NCBI GenBank assembly: GCA_030039095.1
Contig: JASHQP010000084.1
Span: 1 to 22,014 of the forward strand
From: Streptosporangiaceae bacterium
GTDB taxonomy: Bacteria > Actinomycetota > Actinomycetes > Streptosporangiales > Streptosporangiaceae
Direction: 5' to 3'
Length of the DNA stretch: 22,014 nucleotides
Below, one piece after another: positions 1-7,091 of the stretch. The notes below the pieces were generated by a model that had not been told where the DNA came from, ran no database searches, and saw only the letters and a program-made list of their open reading frames with translations. Every line of letters starts with the position of its first letter. Position 1 is the stretch's first letter. Position numbers and translations under genes: made by a program.

Positions 1-123
1 GCGGCGAACTTCCCGATGGTCAGCCCAGCCATGCTCCCAAGCTAGCCGCCGTACCCCGGTACGGAGTCAAGCCGCCACCGGCCCCGGCCGCCACCCAGCC
101 CCGCCACCCAGCCCTGCCGCCGT

Positions 124-181
124 AGCCCTTCCCCAGCCCGGTCGATGGCACCAGCCCTTCCCCAGCCCGGTCGATGGCACC
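124..181. repeat. 29-bp direct tandem repeat, two copies
   Basis: Two adjacent identical 29-bp units at 124-152 and 153-181, each starting AGCCCTTCCCC and ending GATGGCACC. They lie in the non-coding flank upstream of the IS110 transposase. The rest of bases 1-325 shows no convincing gene: the open frames there have no recognisable product. Confidence 0.9.
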
Positions 182-186
182 ATCGC

Positions 187-1663
187 TGTTGCTGATATAA
201 CTCCGGCGTGTCGCCTTTGCTCTATGTAACCGATGTGCGACAAATGGTGATGGGAGCGGGGGACTTCCAGTCCGCTGGGGCTGGGACGGGAGGGTCCTGG
301 CTCGTGACCTCGCCGGAGGTGGCCGGTGCGCAGTCCGGTCGTGTCAGGGTGGACCGCCAGGTCGGAGGACGTGCCGTTGCGGCAGCTGATCGCGGTCCCG
401 GTCGATGTGGGCAAGTCGTCGGCCGCGGTGATGGCGGCCGGCTTCGCTGGGCGGGCGGTGATGCCCGCGATGGACTTCGAGATCACCCGTGATGGGGTGG
501 CCGGGATGCTGGCGCGGCTGCAGCGGGCGCTGCCGGCGGAGGTCCGGCTGGTCCGGGTTGGCGTCGAGGCGGCTGGTCACTATCACCGGCCGCTGACCGC
601 GCCGGGCGTGTGGCCGGCCGGCTGGCAGGTGGTGGAGCTGAATCCGGCGCACGTGACCGCGCAGCGGCGGGTGAACGGCAGCCGCGGCGTCAAGACCGAC
701 CGGGCCGGCCTGGCCGCGATCGCCGACCTGCTGCTGGCCGGGCGGGGCCTGCCCGTGGTGGCGGCCGATGAGGCGCTGATGGAGCTGTCGGCCTGGGCGG
801 GGCACCGGCGCCGCCGCATCCGGGTGCGGACCGCGACCAAGAACCAGCTGCTCAGCCAGCTGGACCGGGCATTTCCCGGGGTCACCCGGGCGCTGCCCGA
901 CGTGCTGCGCACCAAGGCCGGCCGCCTGGTAGCGGCGCATTTCGCTGACCCGGCCCGGCTGGCCCGGCTGGGCGAAGACCGGTTCCGCGCCTTCGCCGCC
1001 CACCGCGGGGTGCGCGTGTCCGGAGTGATGGCCGCCCGGCTGGTGCACGCCGCCCGCGCCGCGATCCCGCTGCCAGAGGCGCCGGCCGCGCGGCAGGTGC
1101 TCGCCGCCGACCTGGCCCTGCTCGATGACCCCGGCACCCAGATCGGCCAGGCCGAGGACCGGCTCGCCGCGCTGCTGCCCGCCACCGAGTACGCGATCCT
1201 CACCACCGTCCCGGGCTGGGGGGTGGTCCGGGCCGCCGCCTACGCCGCCGCATGCGGCCCGTCTGCCCGGTGGGCGTCAGCAGCGAAGATCTACCGCGCG
1301 GCCGGGCTCACCCCGGTGGCCTGCGAGTCGGCCGGGCGTCGCCGCGACGGCGGCATCAGCCGCGAGGGCTCGGTGCACCTGCGCCGCGCTCTGCCCGGCC
1401 TGGGCACCGGCCTGTGGCTGCAAGACCCCGCAGCCCGCGACTACGCCCGCTCGCTGCGCGAGCGCGGCAAACCCGGAGGCATCATCACCTGCGCCCTGGC
1501 CAAGCGGGCCAGCAAGATCGCCTACGCGATGGTCCGCGACCAGGCACCCTACGACCCAGCACGCTGGAGGTGACACGCCACCAGCCCAGCTTCCTTCACA
1601 ACCACCGGCCAGTGGTGGCACGCTGAGAGGGCACGGAAGGCCGGATCAGACGCCGTTGTTGCT
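187..1663 (+). mobile_element. IS110-family insertion sequence, ends tentative
   Basis: The element is defined by its transposase. IS110 elements usually lack clear terminal inverted repeats, so the ends are hard to place. The proposed boundaries rest only on a 7-bp word, TGTTGCT, at 187-193 and 1657-1663, which would give a typical length near 1.48 kb. An 11-bp inverted repeat (CGGAAGGCCGG at 1634-1644, CCGGCCTTCCG at 1703-1713) straddles the proposed right end. A 9-bp pair, CCAAGCTAG at 37-45 and CTAGCTTGG at 1691-1699, may be chance. Known members of the family encode a bridge RNA in a non-coding end; none can be identified here by eye. Confidence 0.3.
326..1573 (+). CDS. IS110-family transposase, probably defective
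   Basis: 415 aa, of normal length for the family. The N-terminal DEDD RuvC-like domain shows VDVGK (Asp27), VEAAG (Glu81) and KTDRAG (Asp125). The C-terminal transposase_20 domain is also present: PGWGVV, then GLTPVACESAGRRRDGGIS, with the serine of the SAG motif that would be the catalytic serine of this family. GTG at 326 is chosen because GGAGG at 315-319 lies 6 nt upstream. The oddity is residue 128: family members read KTDxxD, but here it is KTDRAG, a change explained by a single A-to-G step (GAC to GGC). The fourth catalytic acid therefore appears lost, and the transposase may be inactive. The frame is otherwise intact. No accessory gene is linked to it. Confidence 0.93.
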   Translation: MRSPVVSGWTARSEDVPLRQLIAVPVDVGKSSAAVMAAGFAGRAVMPAMDFEITRDGVAGMLARLQRALPAEVRLVRVGVEAAGHYHRPLTAPGVWPAGWQVVELNPAHVTAQRRVNGSRGVKTDRAGLAAIADLLLAGRGLPVVAADEALMELSAWAGHRRRRIRVRTATKNQLLSQLDRAFPGVTRALPDVLRTKAGRLVAAHFADPARLARLGEDRFRAFAAHRGVRVSGVMAARLVHAARAAIPLPEAPAARQVLAADLALLDDPGTQIGQAEDRLAALLPATEYAILTTVPGWGVVRAAAYAAACGPSARWASAAKIYRAAGLTPVACESAGRRRDGGISREGSVHLRRALPGLGTGLWLQDPAARDYARSLRERGKPGGIITCALAKRASKIAYAMVRDQAPYDPARWR

Positions 1664-1713
1664 ATGGCGGGCCCGCGGGCCACGCCGACTCTAGCTTGGC
1701 GCCCGGCCTTCCG
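1634..1713. repeat. 11-bp inverted repeat downstream of the transposase
   Basis: CGGAAGGCCGG at 1634-1644 is the exact reverse complement of CCGGCCTTCCG at 1703-1713, with a 58-nt interval containing GCGGGCCCGCGGGCC. It lies in the gene-free stretch 1574-1953. It could be the edge of the IS element or a structured RNA. Apart from this repeat and a small CCAC/GTGG hairpin near 1603-1617, I see nothing in that stretch. Confidence 0.6.
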
Positions 1714-1953
1714 CCATGACGGAGCTCGGACGACGCCAGATGACCCCAGGCAGCAGCCCGGAGGTCGCATAAATCAGCGTGAGCCCAGGCACCCCCACCG
1801 CACCCCACCCGGCTGCAAAGATCACCGCCAGCCTCGTCCACGCGAGGCCAGCCAGGGCACCCCCAAGATCGACTTGACGAAAGCTACCGCCAGCTAGAGC
1901 GACAGCTACGGGCCGGCGACACTATGGCATGTCAAGATCTGCGGGATGCACCC

Positions 1954-2304
1954 CTAGGGGCGGGGGCGGTGTTTCTTTGGGAGCTTGCTGACCACCGTGT
2001 CGTAGGAGGCGTCGACGGCCTCGAGCAGCTCGTCGTCTGGGATCCCCCCGCCGAGCTGCAAGCTGTTCCAGCCGGACCGCCCGATGTACGGCATCACCGA
2101 CGCATCGTCGGGGTAGCGAAGCAGCCACTCGTCGGCCGCCTCGCGGCTGGCGCCGCACTTGACCCCGACCGTGAGGTTCGGCTCCATCCCGAAGAAGGCG
2201 AAGATCTTGGGGCCGACTTTCACCACCACGTCGTCTTCCCACGGCTGGTCCTGCCATGCGCCCGGCTTGGCCAGGCAGTAGCCGAGCAGCTCGTCTCTGG
2301 TCAT
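1954..2304 (-). CDS. MmcQ/YjbR family protein
   Basis: 116 aa, the usual length of MmcQ/YjbR (DUF419) proteins, which have a CyaY-like fold and no settled biochemical role. Family hallmarks are visible: the MTRDELLGYCLAKPG start, a PWEDD segment, the VKVGPKIFAFFG strand pair, the CGASREAADEWLLRYP stretch, PYIGRSGWNSLQL, and a C-terminal helix ending VVSKLPKKHRP. The start at 2304 is preferred over longer readings because it has a good GGAGG about 5 nt upstream and begins at the conserved N-terminus. It follows the M41-like gene after 11 nt and is probably the last gene of a three-gene operon. The palindrome CCCCTAGGGG (1951-1960) covers its stop codon. Confidence 0.92.
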   Translation of the reverse strand: MTRDELLGYCLAKPGAWQDQPWEDDVVVKVGPKIFAFFGMEPNLTVGVKCGASREAADEWLLRYPDDASVMPYIGRSGWNSLQLGGGIPDDELLEAVDASYDTVVSKLPKKHRPRP

Positions 2305-2315
2305 CCCGCCTCCGT

Positions 2316-2906
2316 TCACGCCCCAGCGGCGATCGCTGACACCACGGCGTAGGGGAGGAAGCGCGGGTGCACCAGCAGCGCCCGCGCCACCGCCCTGATC
2401 TTCAGCCGCTGCGGGGTGAGCAGCCGCTCGCTGTACCGCCACGCGGCGCACTCGTCGGTGCCGAACCGCTCGCCGAGGGTCCGCCGGAAGCGCCGCGCGT
2501 CCCCGCCGTCTTTCTTCCAGGTCGGCAGCCACGCGCCCAGGTCCTCGTCGCGCTCGAGCATGGACCAGGTGCGCAGCCGCTCCGCGATCTGGCCGGCCGC
2601 GTCGATCACGAACGCCCGGTCGCCGGCGCCCCGGATGCCGTGCACGCGGCCCTCCTTGCCGCAGGCGTGGTGGATGCTGGCCGAGCTGAACCGCGCCCCG
2701 ACGGTCAGCGCGGCCACCGCGTGGCCGGCCTCGTGCCAGGCCGTCTCGATCGCCTGCGTCCTTGCCGGCGCGAACGTCGGGTAGCAGCCGCAGTCGTACC
2801 GCTGCCGGATCCAGGCGCCGTTCACGATCGACTCGTCGTCATAACGGATGAGCCGGTTCAGCTCGGCCCGGATCCCGGCAAGTACACGCTCTTCCGCGGC
2901 TTTCAT
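2316..2906 (-). CDS. M41/FtsH-like zinc metallopeptidase domain protein
   Basis: 196 aa, soluble. WHEAGHAVAAL contains an HExxH zinc site (His58, Glu59, His62) in the HEAGHA form typical of the FtsH peptidase family M41. About 45 residues later the AGQIAERL segment matches the M41 AGRxAE helix. It is followed by ERDEDL, where Asp122 sits where M41 enzymes carry their third zinc ligand (the DL of their GxxxDL motif). There is no AAA ATPase domain or membrane anchor, so this is a stand-alone peptidase-like domain, not FtsH. It lies 6 nt after the channel-like membrane protein gene and 11 nt before the YjbR gene, so the three are almost certainly co-transcribed. Processing of the membrane neighbour would be a natural idea but is only inference. 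Enzyme activity is not established. Confidence 0.72.
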   Translation of the reverse strand: MKAAEERVLAGIRAELNRLIRYDDESIVNGAWIRQRYDCGCYPTFAPARTQAIETAWHEAGHAVAALTVGARFSSASIHHACGKEGRVHGIRGAGDRAFVIDAAGQIAERLRTWSMLERDEDLGAWLPTWKKDGGDARRFRRTLGERFGTDECAAWRYSERLLTPQRLKIRAVARALLVHPRFLPYAVVSAIAAGA

Positions 2907-2912
2907 CGCTGG

Positions 2913-4181
2913 CTACTGCGGCGCCTTGCCGTCGGCGGGCCGGTGATGCGCCGGCCTGCCAGCCGCCCGCCTGCCGCCCGCCGGCCGGTGATGCGCCGCC
3001 TTGCCGTCGGCCGCCTTGCCCGTCGCCGACGTGTCCTTGGCCGGCTTGTGATCAGTCTCCTTGCCGTCGGGCGGCTTGCCCTCGGGCGGCCGGATCGGCG
3101 CGATCTCGGGCCGGGGGTGGGGCCGCGGGCCAGACCACAGCGCGGGCACGACGTCGAGGGCGTACGCGATCGCGTAGGCGGCCTGCTCGTAGTTGACGCG
3201 CCAGCCGACGAAGTCCGGCCAGGCCTCCTCCGGCGTGCGATCGATCGGGAAGTTCACCTTTTCCATCCGGGCCACCGCGTCCGCGAACTGCTCGTAGGTG
3301 ACGCTGATCCCGGCGCTCGGGTCGGGCTCGTCCGGGACCTCGAGGCCCATCGCCCGGGCGACGTCGCCGAAGCAGATGAACCCGCTGCGCAGGCACAACC
3401 GGGCAGCGACCACGGGCGCCCGCTCCGGGGACAGGACGAGGTAGAGCGCCGCCGAGTCCAGGACCGAGAGCAGGGCGGTCACCCAGGACGACATCGGCTT
3501 CGGCGACCGGAACCTGACCAGCGGCAGGTAGGTGGTGTGGCTCTCGGCGACGTCCGCGGCCCAGCGCTCCCACGCCGCGTACAGATCGGGCAGGGTGTCG
3601 ATCGTCGACATGCCCGAGCCCAGCGCGTAGTGGGTGCGGGCCAGCAGTTCGGGTCCCCACGACGGCACGCCGGCGCGGGCGTTCAGCAGCGCCACCTCGG
3701 TCTCGCGCCGGTTGAACGCCGAGTACAGCGTGGGCAGGTAGGCGATCTGCAGCGTGACGGTGATGATCCCGGTAAGCGACGCTATGTCCAGTATCGTCCG
3801 CGGCGCGGTCCCGCCGAACGGCTGCCAGCCGATCTCGAACATCGCCGGTCCTGCGGTCGTGAACGCGATCGTCACGTTGCTGACGAACGGCCACAGCAGC
3901 AGCGAGAATCCGACGAAGAAGATCAGCAGCCAGGCAACGAGCTGCATCAGCAGGATCACCGCAGCCTGGCCGGCCATCAGCCGGTCGCGCCTCTTGTGGT
4001 CCTTGATCGTCTTCGCTGCGGCGCCGTAGCCGAAGCTCACGATCTTGTCGACCCAGCGGGTCAGCCAGCTGCCGACCGGCCTCGGCACGATGACGGTGCC
4101 GATCATGCTCCGGGCCGCGGTCCAGATGAGCAGCACGCCGATCGCGGCCACTATGCCGCGGACGGCGAGCGGCACCACCAT
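2913..4181 (-). CDS. Ion-channel-like membrane protein with degenerate filter
   Basis: 422 aa. Helices are visible at about residues 5-32, 72-97 and 129-153. A re-entrant-type loop between the second and third (100-125) reads FTTAGPAMFEIGW where two-helix potassium channels have TTxGFGD-like filters. The third helix runs into YLPTLYSAFNRRETEVALL, an arrangement I recognise from actinobacterial channel-like proteins. A large cytosolic domain (155-350) follows. The last 60 residues are low-complexity Lys/Pro/Gly/His with repeated HHRPA and GKA units, so the 3' DNA is repetitive. The TxGYG filter is absent, so ion conduction and selectivity are uncertain. GAGGAG about 6 nt before ATG 4181 supports the start. 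First gene of the operon with the M41-like and YjbR genes. Confidence 0.68.
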   Translation of the reverse strand: MVVPLAVRGIVAAIGVLLIWTAARSMIGTVIVPRPVGSWLTRWVDKIVSFGYGAAAKTIKDHKRRDRLMAGQAAVILLMQLVAWLLIFFVGFSLLLWPFVSNVTIAFTTAGPAMFEIGWQPFGGTAPRTILDIASLTGIITVTLQIAYLPTLYSAFNRRETEVALLNARAGVPSWGPELLARTHYALGSGMSTIDTLPDLYAAWERWAADVAESHTTYLPLVRFRSPKPMSSWVTALLSVLDSAALYLVLSPERAPVVAARLCLRSGFICFGDVARAMGLEVPDEPDPSAGISVTYEQFADAVARMEKVNFPIDRTPEEAWPDFVGWRVNYEQAAYAIAYALDVVPALWSGPRPHPRPEIAPIRPPEGKPPDGKETDHKPAKDTSATGKAADGKAAHHRPAGGRRAAGRPAHHRPADGKAPQ

Positions 4182-4226
4182 GGCTCTCCTCGGCTCCTCC
4201 CCCCGGCTGCCTGGGCCTGGACCCGG

Positions 4227-4241
4227 CTGTCCACGGGACAG
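4227..4241. promoter_or_regulatory. Small inverted repeat between divergent genes
   Basis: CTGTCC-ACG-GGACAG at 4227-4241 is a perfect 6-bp inverted repeat in the 210-bp region between the divergent channel-like gene (starting 4181) and the membrane protein gene at 4392. It could be an operator for either gene. No clear -35/-10 pair was found beside it. Confidence 0.3.
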
Positions 4242-4391
4242 TATCAGCCGCCGGCGGGCGGCAGCGCGGCCACGGGGAACGGCAATGGCTTATGCGCCAG
4301 TTACCGGTGCCTTGCATGGACTCGTGCCAGCGGGGTAGCTGAGCGCGCGCAGGCGACTAAACCGCTCCGCCTGCAGGAGGAAGTGATCCGT

Positions 4392-5042
4392 ATGAACGGG
4401 ATGCTGCGGGTTCGCCGAAGCCGCGGCGTGCTCAGCGGTCTGCTGCTGGTCCTGCTGGGCATTTGGGGCGCTCTTATCCCCTTTATCGGCCCGTATTTCC
4501 ACTATGCGTACACGCCGGACAAGACGTGGACGTACACCACCGGCCGGCTCTGGCTCGACATCCTGCCGGGCGCTGCCGCCTTCCTCGGCGGCCTGATCGT
4601 GCTCACGAGCGCATACCGGCCGACCGCGCACTTCGGTGCCTGGCTTGCCGCGCTCAGCGGTGCCTGGTTCGTGCTGGGCAGCCTGATCGGCCCGACCTGG
4701 ATCCATATGCAGATGGTGCCGGGGACGCCGGTTGGTGACGCGACCCACCGAACGCTGGAGCAGATCGGCTTCTTCACCGGGCTCGGCGTCGTGATCGTGC
4801 TGCTCGCCGCGATGGCGATCGGCCGGTTCTCCGTGATCAGCGTCAGCGACGCCCGGCGCGCCACCCGCGAAGCGGAGGCCGCACGCGAAGCGGACTCCGA
4901 GCGCGAAGCGGACGAGGCTCCCACGGCCGCCACGACGAGCACCGGCCGCAGCCTCTTTACGCCGCGCCGCCGCCGGGTGACGACCACGAGCGAGACGGAC
5001 GAGCCGGTCACCGGGGAGACAACCACGGCTCCGCGGAGCTAG
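4392..5042 (+). CDS. Four-helix membrane protein of unknown function
   Basis: 216 aa. Four predicted transmembrane helices lie at about 13-34, 55-76, 84-104 and 124-146. Between helices 1 and 2 is an aromatic loop, GPYFHYAYTPDKTWTY. The hydrophilic tail (148-216) has an alternating charged repeat (REAEAAREADSEREADE) and then Thr/Arg-rich sequence, probably cytosolic. ATG 4392 is chosen because AGGAGG ends 11 nt upstream and the protein begins with a typical positively charged stretch before helix 1; a GTG nine bases earlier would sit only 2 nt from that ribosome site. The frame stays open far upstream, but that part is antisense to the channel-like operon and is not coding. I do not recognise a function. 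A second small membrane protein follows. Confidence 0.82.
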   Translation: MNGMLRVRRSRGVLSGLLLVLLGIWGALIPFIGPYFHYAYTPDKTWTYTTGRLWLDILPGAAAFLGGLIVLTSAYRPTAHFGAWLAALSGAWFVLGSLIGPTWIHMQMVPGTPVGDATHRTLEQIGFFTGLGVVIVLLAAMAIGRFSVISVSDARRATREAEAAREADSEREADEAPTAATTSTGRSLFTPRRRRVTTTSETDEPVTGETTTAPRS

Positions 5043-5139
5043 CCACCGTGCCGGGCGCGTCGGCGAACCCGCTCCGCCGGCGTGCCCGCCCGCTCCCGGT
5101 GCGCGGCACCGGGCAGGTCTAGCGCGGGCTGGAGGAGTC

Positions 5140-5355
5140 ATGGCCGACCGCTCCTGGAGACGGGTGAGCTCAGCCCGCCAGCGGTGGGGGCGCCGGCGCG
5201 GGCTCACCGGGTGCCTGCTGTGGATCGTGGGACTGATCGTCGTCCTGATCATCCTGTCGCTGATGTTCGGCGGCTTCCAGATGGGCACCAAGGCCGGCGC
5301 GGGGCTTCCCGCGCCGCTGCACGCCGGCGCCGTCATGATCGGGAGCGGCTCGTGA
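5140..5355 (+). CDS. Small single-pass membrane protein
   Basis: 71 aa. A very basic N-terminus (many Arg in residues 4-20) precedes one hydrophobic helix at about 24-44 (TGCLLWIVGLIVVLIILSLM). A short Gly/Ala-rich outer tail follows. This is the layout of small actinobacterial membrane proteins of unknown role. GGAGGAG a few bases before ATG 5140 is a strong ribosome site. It lies 97 nt after the four-helix membrane protein on the same strand, so co-transcription is possible. The stop overlaps an ATG (TGATG at 5353-5357), but the frame beyond looks non-coding. Confidence 0.72.
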   Translation: MADRSWRRVSSARQRWGRRRGLTGCLLWIVGLIVVLIILSLMFGGFQMGTKAGAGLPAPLHAGAVMIGSGS

Positions 5356-5550
5356 TGCGCCTGCTCACGCGCGACAGCCGGGCCGGCCGGGCACCAGCAA
5401 CGGGCCGACCGAGGCGATCAACGGACCGCCTCGCGCAGTTGCGCGGCTCCGCCCCCGGGTTCCGCAACCCGACCAGCTGCATCGCCAGATCGCTGCTGGA
5501 GGCCGGTGGTTTCAGGCTGCAACCTGTGGACTGGCGCGTGGCCGCCGACC

Positions 5551-5580
5551 GTTACATACTGATAGTGCGGTTGCGCACCG
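5551..5580 (+). promoter_or_regulatory. Candidate HxlR operator and promoter
   Basis: The word ACTGATAGTGCG at 5558-5569 matches ACTAATAGTGCG upstream of the frnE-like gene (6899-6910) at 11 of 12 positions. Its right part belongs to a perfect inverted repeat GTGCG-GTTG-CGCAC (5565-5578). The site lies about 20-40 nt before the HxlR start codon, where an autoregulatory operator would be expected. GTTACATACT at 5551-5560 is locally AT-rich and could hold a -10 element. I found no convincing -35. Confidence 0.5.
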
Positions 5581-5597
5581 GATGAGAGGTACTTGAG

Positions 5598-6011
5598 ATG
5601 CCGTCAGCGCGACAGATCGCTGGTCCGTGCCGGGCATGGCCGGAGGACAGCGGCTTCATCCGTGAGGTGCTCGACCGCATCGGCGATAAGTGGACGGTCC
5701 TGATCATCAGCACCCTGAGCACCGGTCCATTGCGCTACTCCGACTTGCAGGCGAGCATCACGGGGATCTCCCAGCGGATGCTGACCCTGACGCTCAAGCA
5801 CCTCGAGCGCGATGGGCTGATCACCAGGACCGCATACGCCGAGGTCCCACCGCGGGTGGAGTACGAGCTCACGGGCCTTGGCCGGTCGCTGATGGATGCG
5901 GTGATGGCGATGGCCGGCTGGGCCGCCACCCACCACGGCGAGATCGCCGCCAACCGGGCCGCGAGCGCGCTGACCGGAGTCGGCCGGGGCAAGGCCCCGG
6001 TCAGCGCGTAG
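5598..6011 (+). CDS. HxlR-family (DUF24) transcriptional regulator
   Basis: 137 aa, winged helix-turn-helix. Family hallmarks are in order: a single Cys near the N-terminus (Cys11), IGDKWTVLIISTL (about 29-41), GPLRYSDL, ISQRMLTLTLKHLERDGLI (recognition helix), and the wing PPRVEYELTGLGRSL. HxlR proteins are dimeric regulators, and several sense electrophiles or redox stress through that N-terminal Cys. It is convergent with a DsbA/FrnE-like thiol oxidoreductase gene whose promoter carries the same 12-bp word, so control of that gene plus autoregulation is likely (inference). The ATG is preceded by GAGAGG. A GC-rich hairpin sits at the 3' end of the coding sequence. Confidence 0.93.
   Translation: MPSARQIAGPCRAWPEDSGFIREVLDRIGDKWTVLIISTLSTGPLRYSDLQASITGISQRMLTLTLKHLERDGLITRTAYAEVPPRVEYELTGLGRSLMDAVMAMAGWAATHHGEIAANRAASALTGVGRGKAPVSA
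5982..6002 (+). terminator. GC-rich hairpin at the 3' end of the HxlR gene
   Basis: CCGGGGC at 5984-5990 pairs with GCCCCGG at 5994-6000 around a 3-nt AAG loop. It lies inside the last codons of the HxlR gene. There is no U-tract, as is common in actinobacterial terminators. It may also limit read-through into the convergent frnE-like operon. Confidence 0.35.
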
Positions 6012-6034
6012 ACGGACTGTGGCGTGGACGGTGC

Positions 6035-6202
6035 TCATCGCTCCTTGGTGCCCGGCCTGTCGGACACGTCGTCGGTCTCGTCGATGGCCTCAGCGCTGGC
6101 TGCTTCATCGGCAGTGTCAATGTGGCACACCCCGGTGTCGGGCTCGCACCATCCGCTGGCGGGAGCCGCCACGAACTGGAGCCCACTCTTCGGCTGGCTC
6201 AT
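6035..6202 (-). CDS. Small acidic protein with two cysteines, coupled to frnE-like gene
   Basis: 55 aa; not recognised. The ATG (6202-6200) overlaps the TGA of the oxidoreductase gene as ATGA, the standard actinobacterial sign of translational coupling. The sequence has a short basic start (MSQPKSG), then GWCEPDTGVC with Cys19 and Cys26, then an acidic Ala/Glu/Asp-rich helix-like tail (TADEAASAEAIDETDD) and a GTKER end. Codon use is typical of the neighbours. The cysteine pair beside a CPWC oxidoreductase suggests a redox substrate, partner or small metal-binding protein, but that is inference. It ends 23 nt before the convergent HxlR gene. Confidence 0.62.
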   Translation of the reverse strand: MSQPKSGLQFVAAPASGWCEPDTGVCHIDTADEAASAEAIDETDDVSDRPGTKER

Positions 6203-6882
6203 GACGCGCGCTCGCTCGGCACGGGTCCGGCCACCTGCTCCAGCAGCTGGGCGTAGACCGGGACCTTCTGTGCGCCCGGGGCAGCGACCCGGCGGTCGAG
6301 GACAACAAACGGCACGCCGATAGCGCCCAGCTCCAGGCCTTCGCTTCGGTCGGCGCGCACATGGTCGGCGTACTCACTGCTCGCAAGGATCGCGCGAACT
6401 CGCTGCCCGTCCAGCCTGACCGACTCCGCGACATCGGCCAGGGCATCCGGGCTGTATGGGTTGAGGGTCCCGGCGAAGAAGCCGTCCTGGACACGAGAGA
6501 AGAACTCGAATCCGCGGCCCTCATCGTTCGCGTACTGCACCACGCGGTGCAGGTCGAAGGTGTTGGCGCTGAGACGGTCCAGAGTGAAATCCAGCCCCTC
6601 CTTGCGCGCGATCGCCTGGAGCTCACGCTCGGCCTGCATCACGTGTGCCGCGGTGCCGCCGTGGATACGGATGAAGGCCTTCTCGATCGTCTCCGGCTCC
6701 TTCGGCGCGGCCGGGTTCAGCTCGAACGACCGCATCACGATCTTGAACCGATCCGCGTCCGGGCGCTGCGCGATCGCGGTCTGGAGCCAGTGCTTGCCGA
6801 CGTAGCACCACGGGCAGCCCAAGTCGGACCACACCTCGATGAGAACCGGCGACCCCTCCGGGTGCGTTACCTGCTCAACCAT
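6199..6882 (-). CDS. DsbA-family thiol oxidoreductase, FrnE-like
   Basis: 227 aa, cytosolic (no signal peptide). Thioredoxin-fold DsbA/FrnE subfamily: first strand VLIEVWSDLGCPWCYVGK with the active-site CPWC (Cys23, Cys26), then a helical insertion (about 60-160) including MRSFELNP and FDLHRVVQYA, and the C-terminal IGVPFVVLDRR with the cis-proline. FrnE-type proteins are found beside polyketide genes and in oxidative-stress regulons; they are disulfide oxidoreductases or isomerases. It is transcribed toward an HxlR regulator, whose probable operator is repeated at this gene's promoter, and is followed by a 55-aa protein with ATGA overlap. Confidence 0.93.
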   Translation of the reverse strand: MVEQVTHPEGSPVLIEVWSDLGCPWCYVGKHWLQTAIAQRPDADRFKIVMRSFELNPAAPKEPETIEKAFIRIHGGTAAHVMQAERELQAIARKEGLDFTLDRLSANTFDLHRVVQYANDEGRGFEFFSRVQDGFFAGTLNPYSPDALADVAESVRLDGQRVRAILASSEYADHVRADRSEGLELGAIGVPFVVLDRRVAAPGAQKVPVYAQLLEQVAGPVPSERAS

Positions 6883-6897
6883 CTTTCTTCCTCACCT

Positions 6898-6963
6898 CAC
6901 TAATAGTGCGTAACACCATCATGAGTGAGTAAGAGAGGGCTTACAAAAGGCACTTTCAAGTGC
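6898..6963 (-). promoter_or_regulatory. frnE-like promoter with palindromic operator
   Basis: Reading the minus strand, TTGTAA (6945-6940) and CATGAT (6922-6917) are 17 nt apart and match a SigA-type promoter at 4/6 and 4/6. Downstream of the -10 is the 11-bp palindrome CACTAATAGTG (6898-6908), which contains the word shared with the HxlR promoter. Farther upstream, GCACTT-TC-AAGTGC (6950-6963) is another perfect inverted repeat. The arrangement suggests repression from a site just downstream of the start point. Confidence 0.45.
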
Positions 6964-7091
6964 GTGGGCACCGCCCGGCAGGCACTACGCCCTCATCTGC
7001 CAAGAGCCACTTTCGGCCGGCCGGCGCAGGTACGCACGCCACTCGCTGCCCCGGTAGCCGGGCGGGCACCCGCACCAGGACGTGGCGTGTT

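Noticed and set aside
37..1699. CCAAGCTAG/CTAGCTTGG pair as terminal inverted repeats of the IS element
   Set aside because: A 9-bp match between two flanks of this size is about as likely as not by chance, and it contains the self-complementary AGCT.
1664..1897. 77-aa frame downstream of the transposase
   Set aside because: Composition is irregular, there is no ribosome site and no recognisable domain; it covers the inverted-repeat region.
1951..1960. CCCCTAGGGG over the YjbR stop as a terminator
   Set aside because: It is a palindrome with no loop and no T-run. The similar CCCCTAAGGGG at 10422 is probably coincidental, arising from Pro-TAG ends.
2367..4391. Long upstream extension of the four-helix membrane protein frame
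   Set aside because: It is antisense to the channel-like and M41-like genes, low in complexity and rich in Arg, and lacks a domain. The internal ATG 4392 has the ribosome site.
5355..5585. 76-aa frame starting in the TGATG overlap after the small membrane protein
   Set aside because: The coupling-like start is attractive, but third-position GC drops, rare codons appear (ATA twice), and the frame runs through the HxlR promoter and operator.
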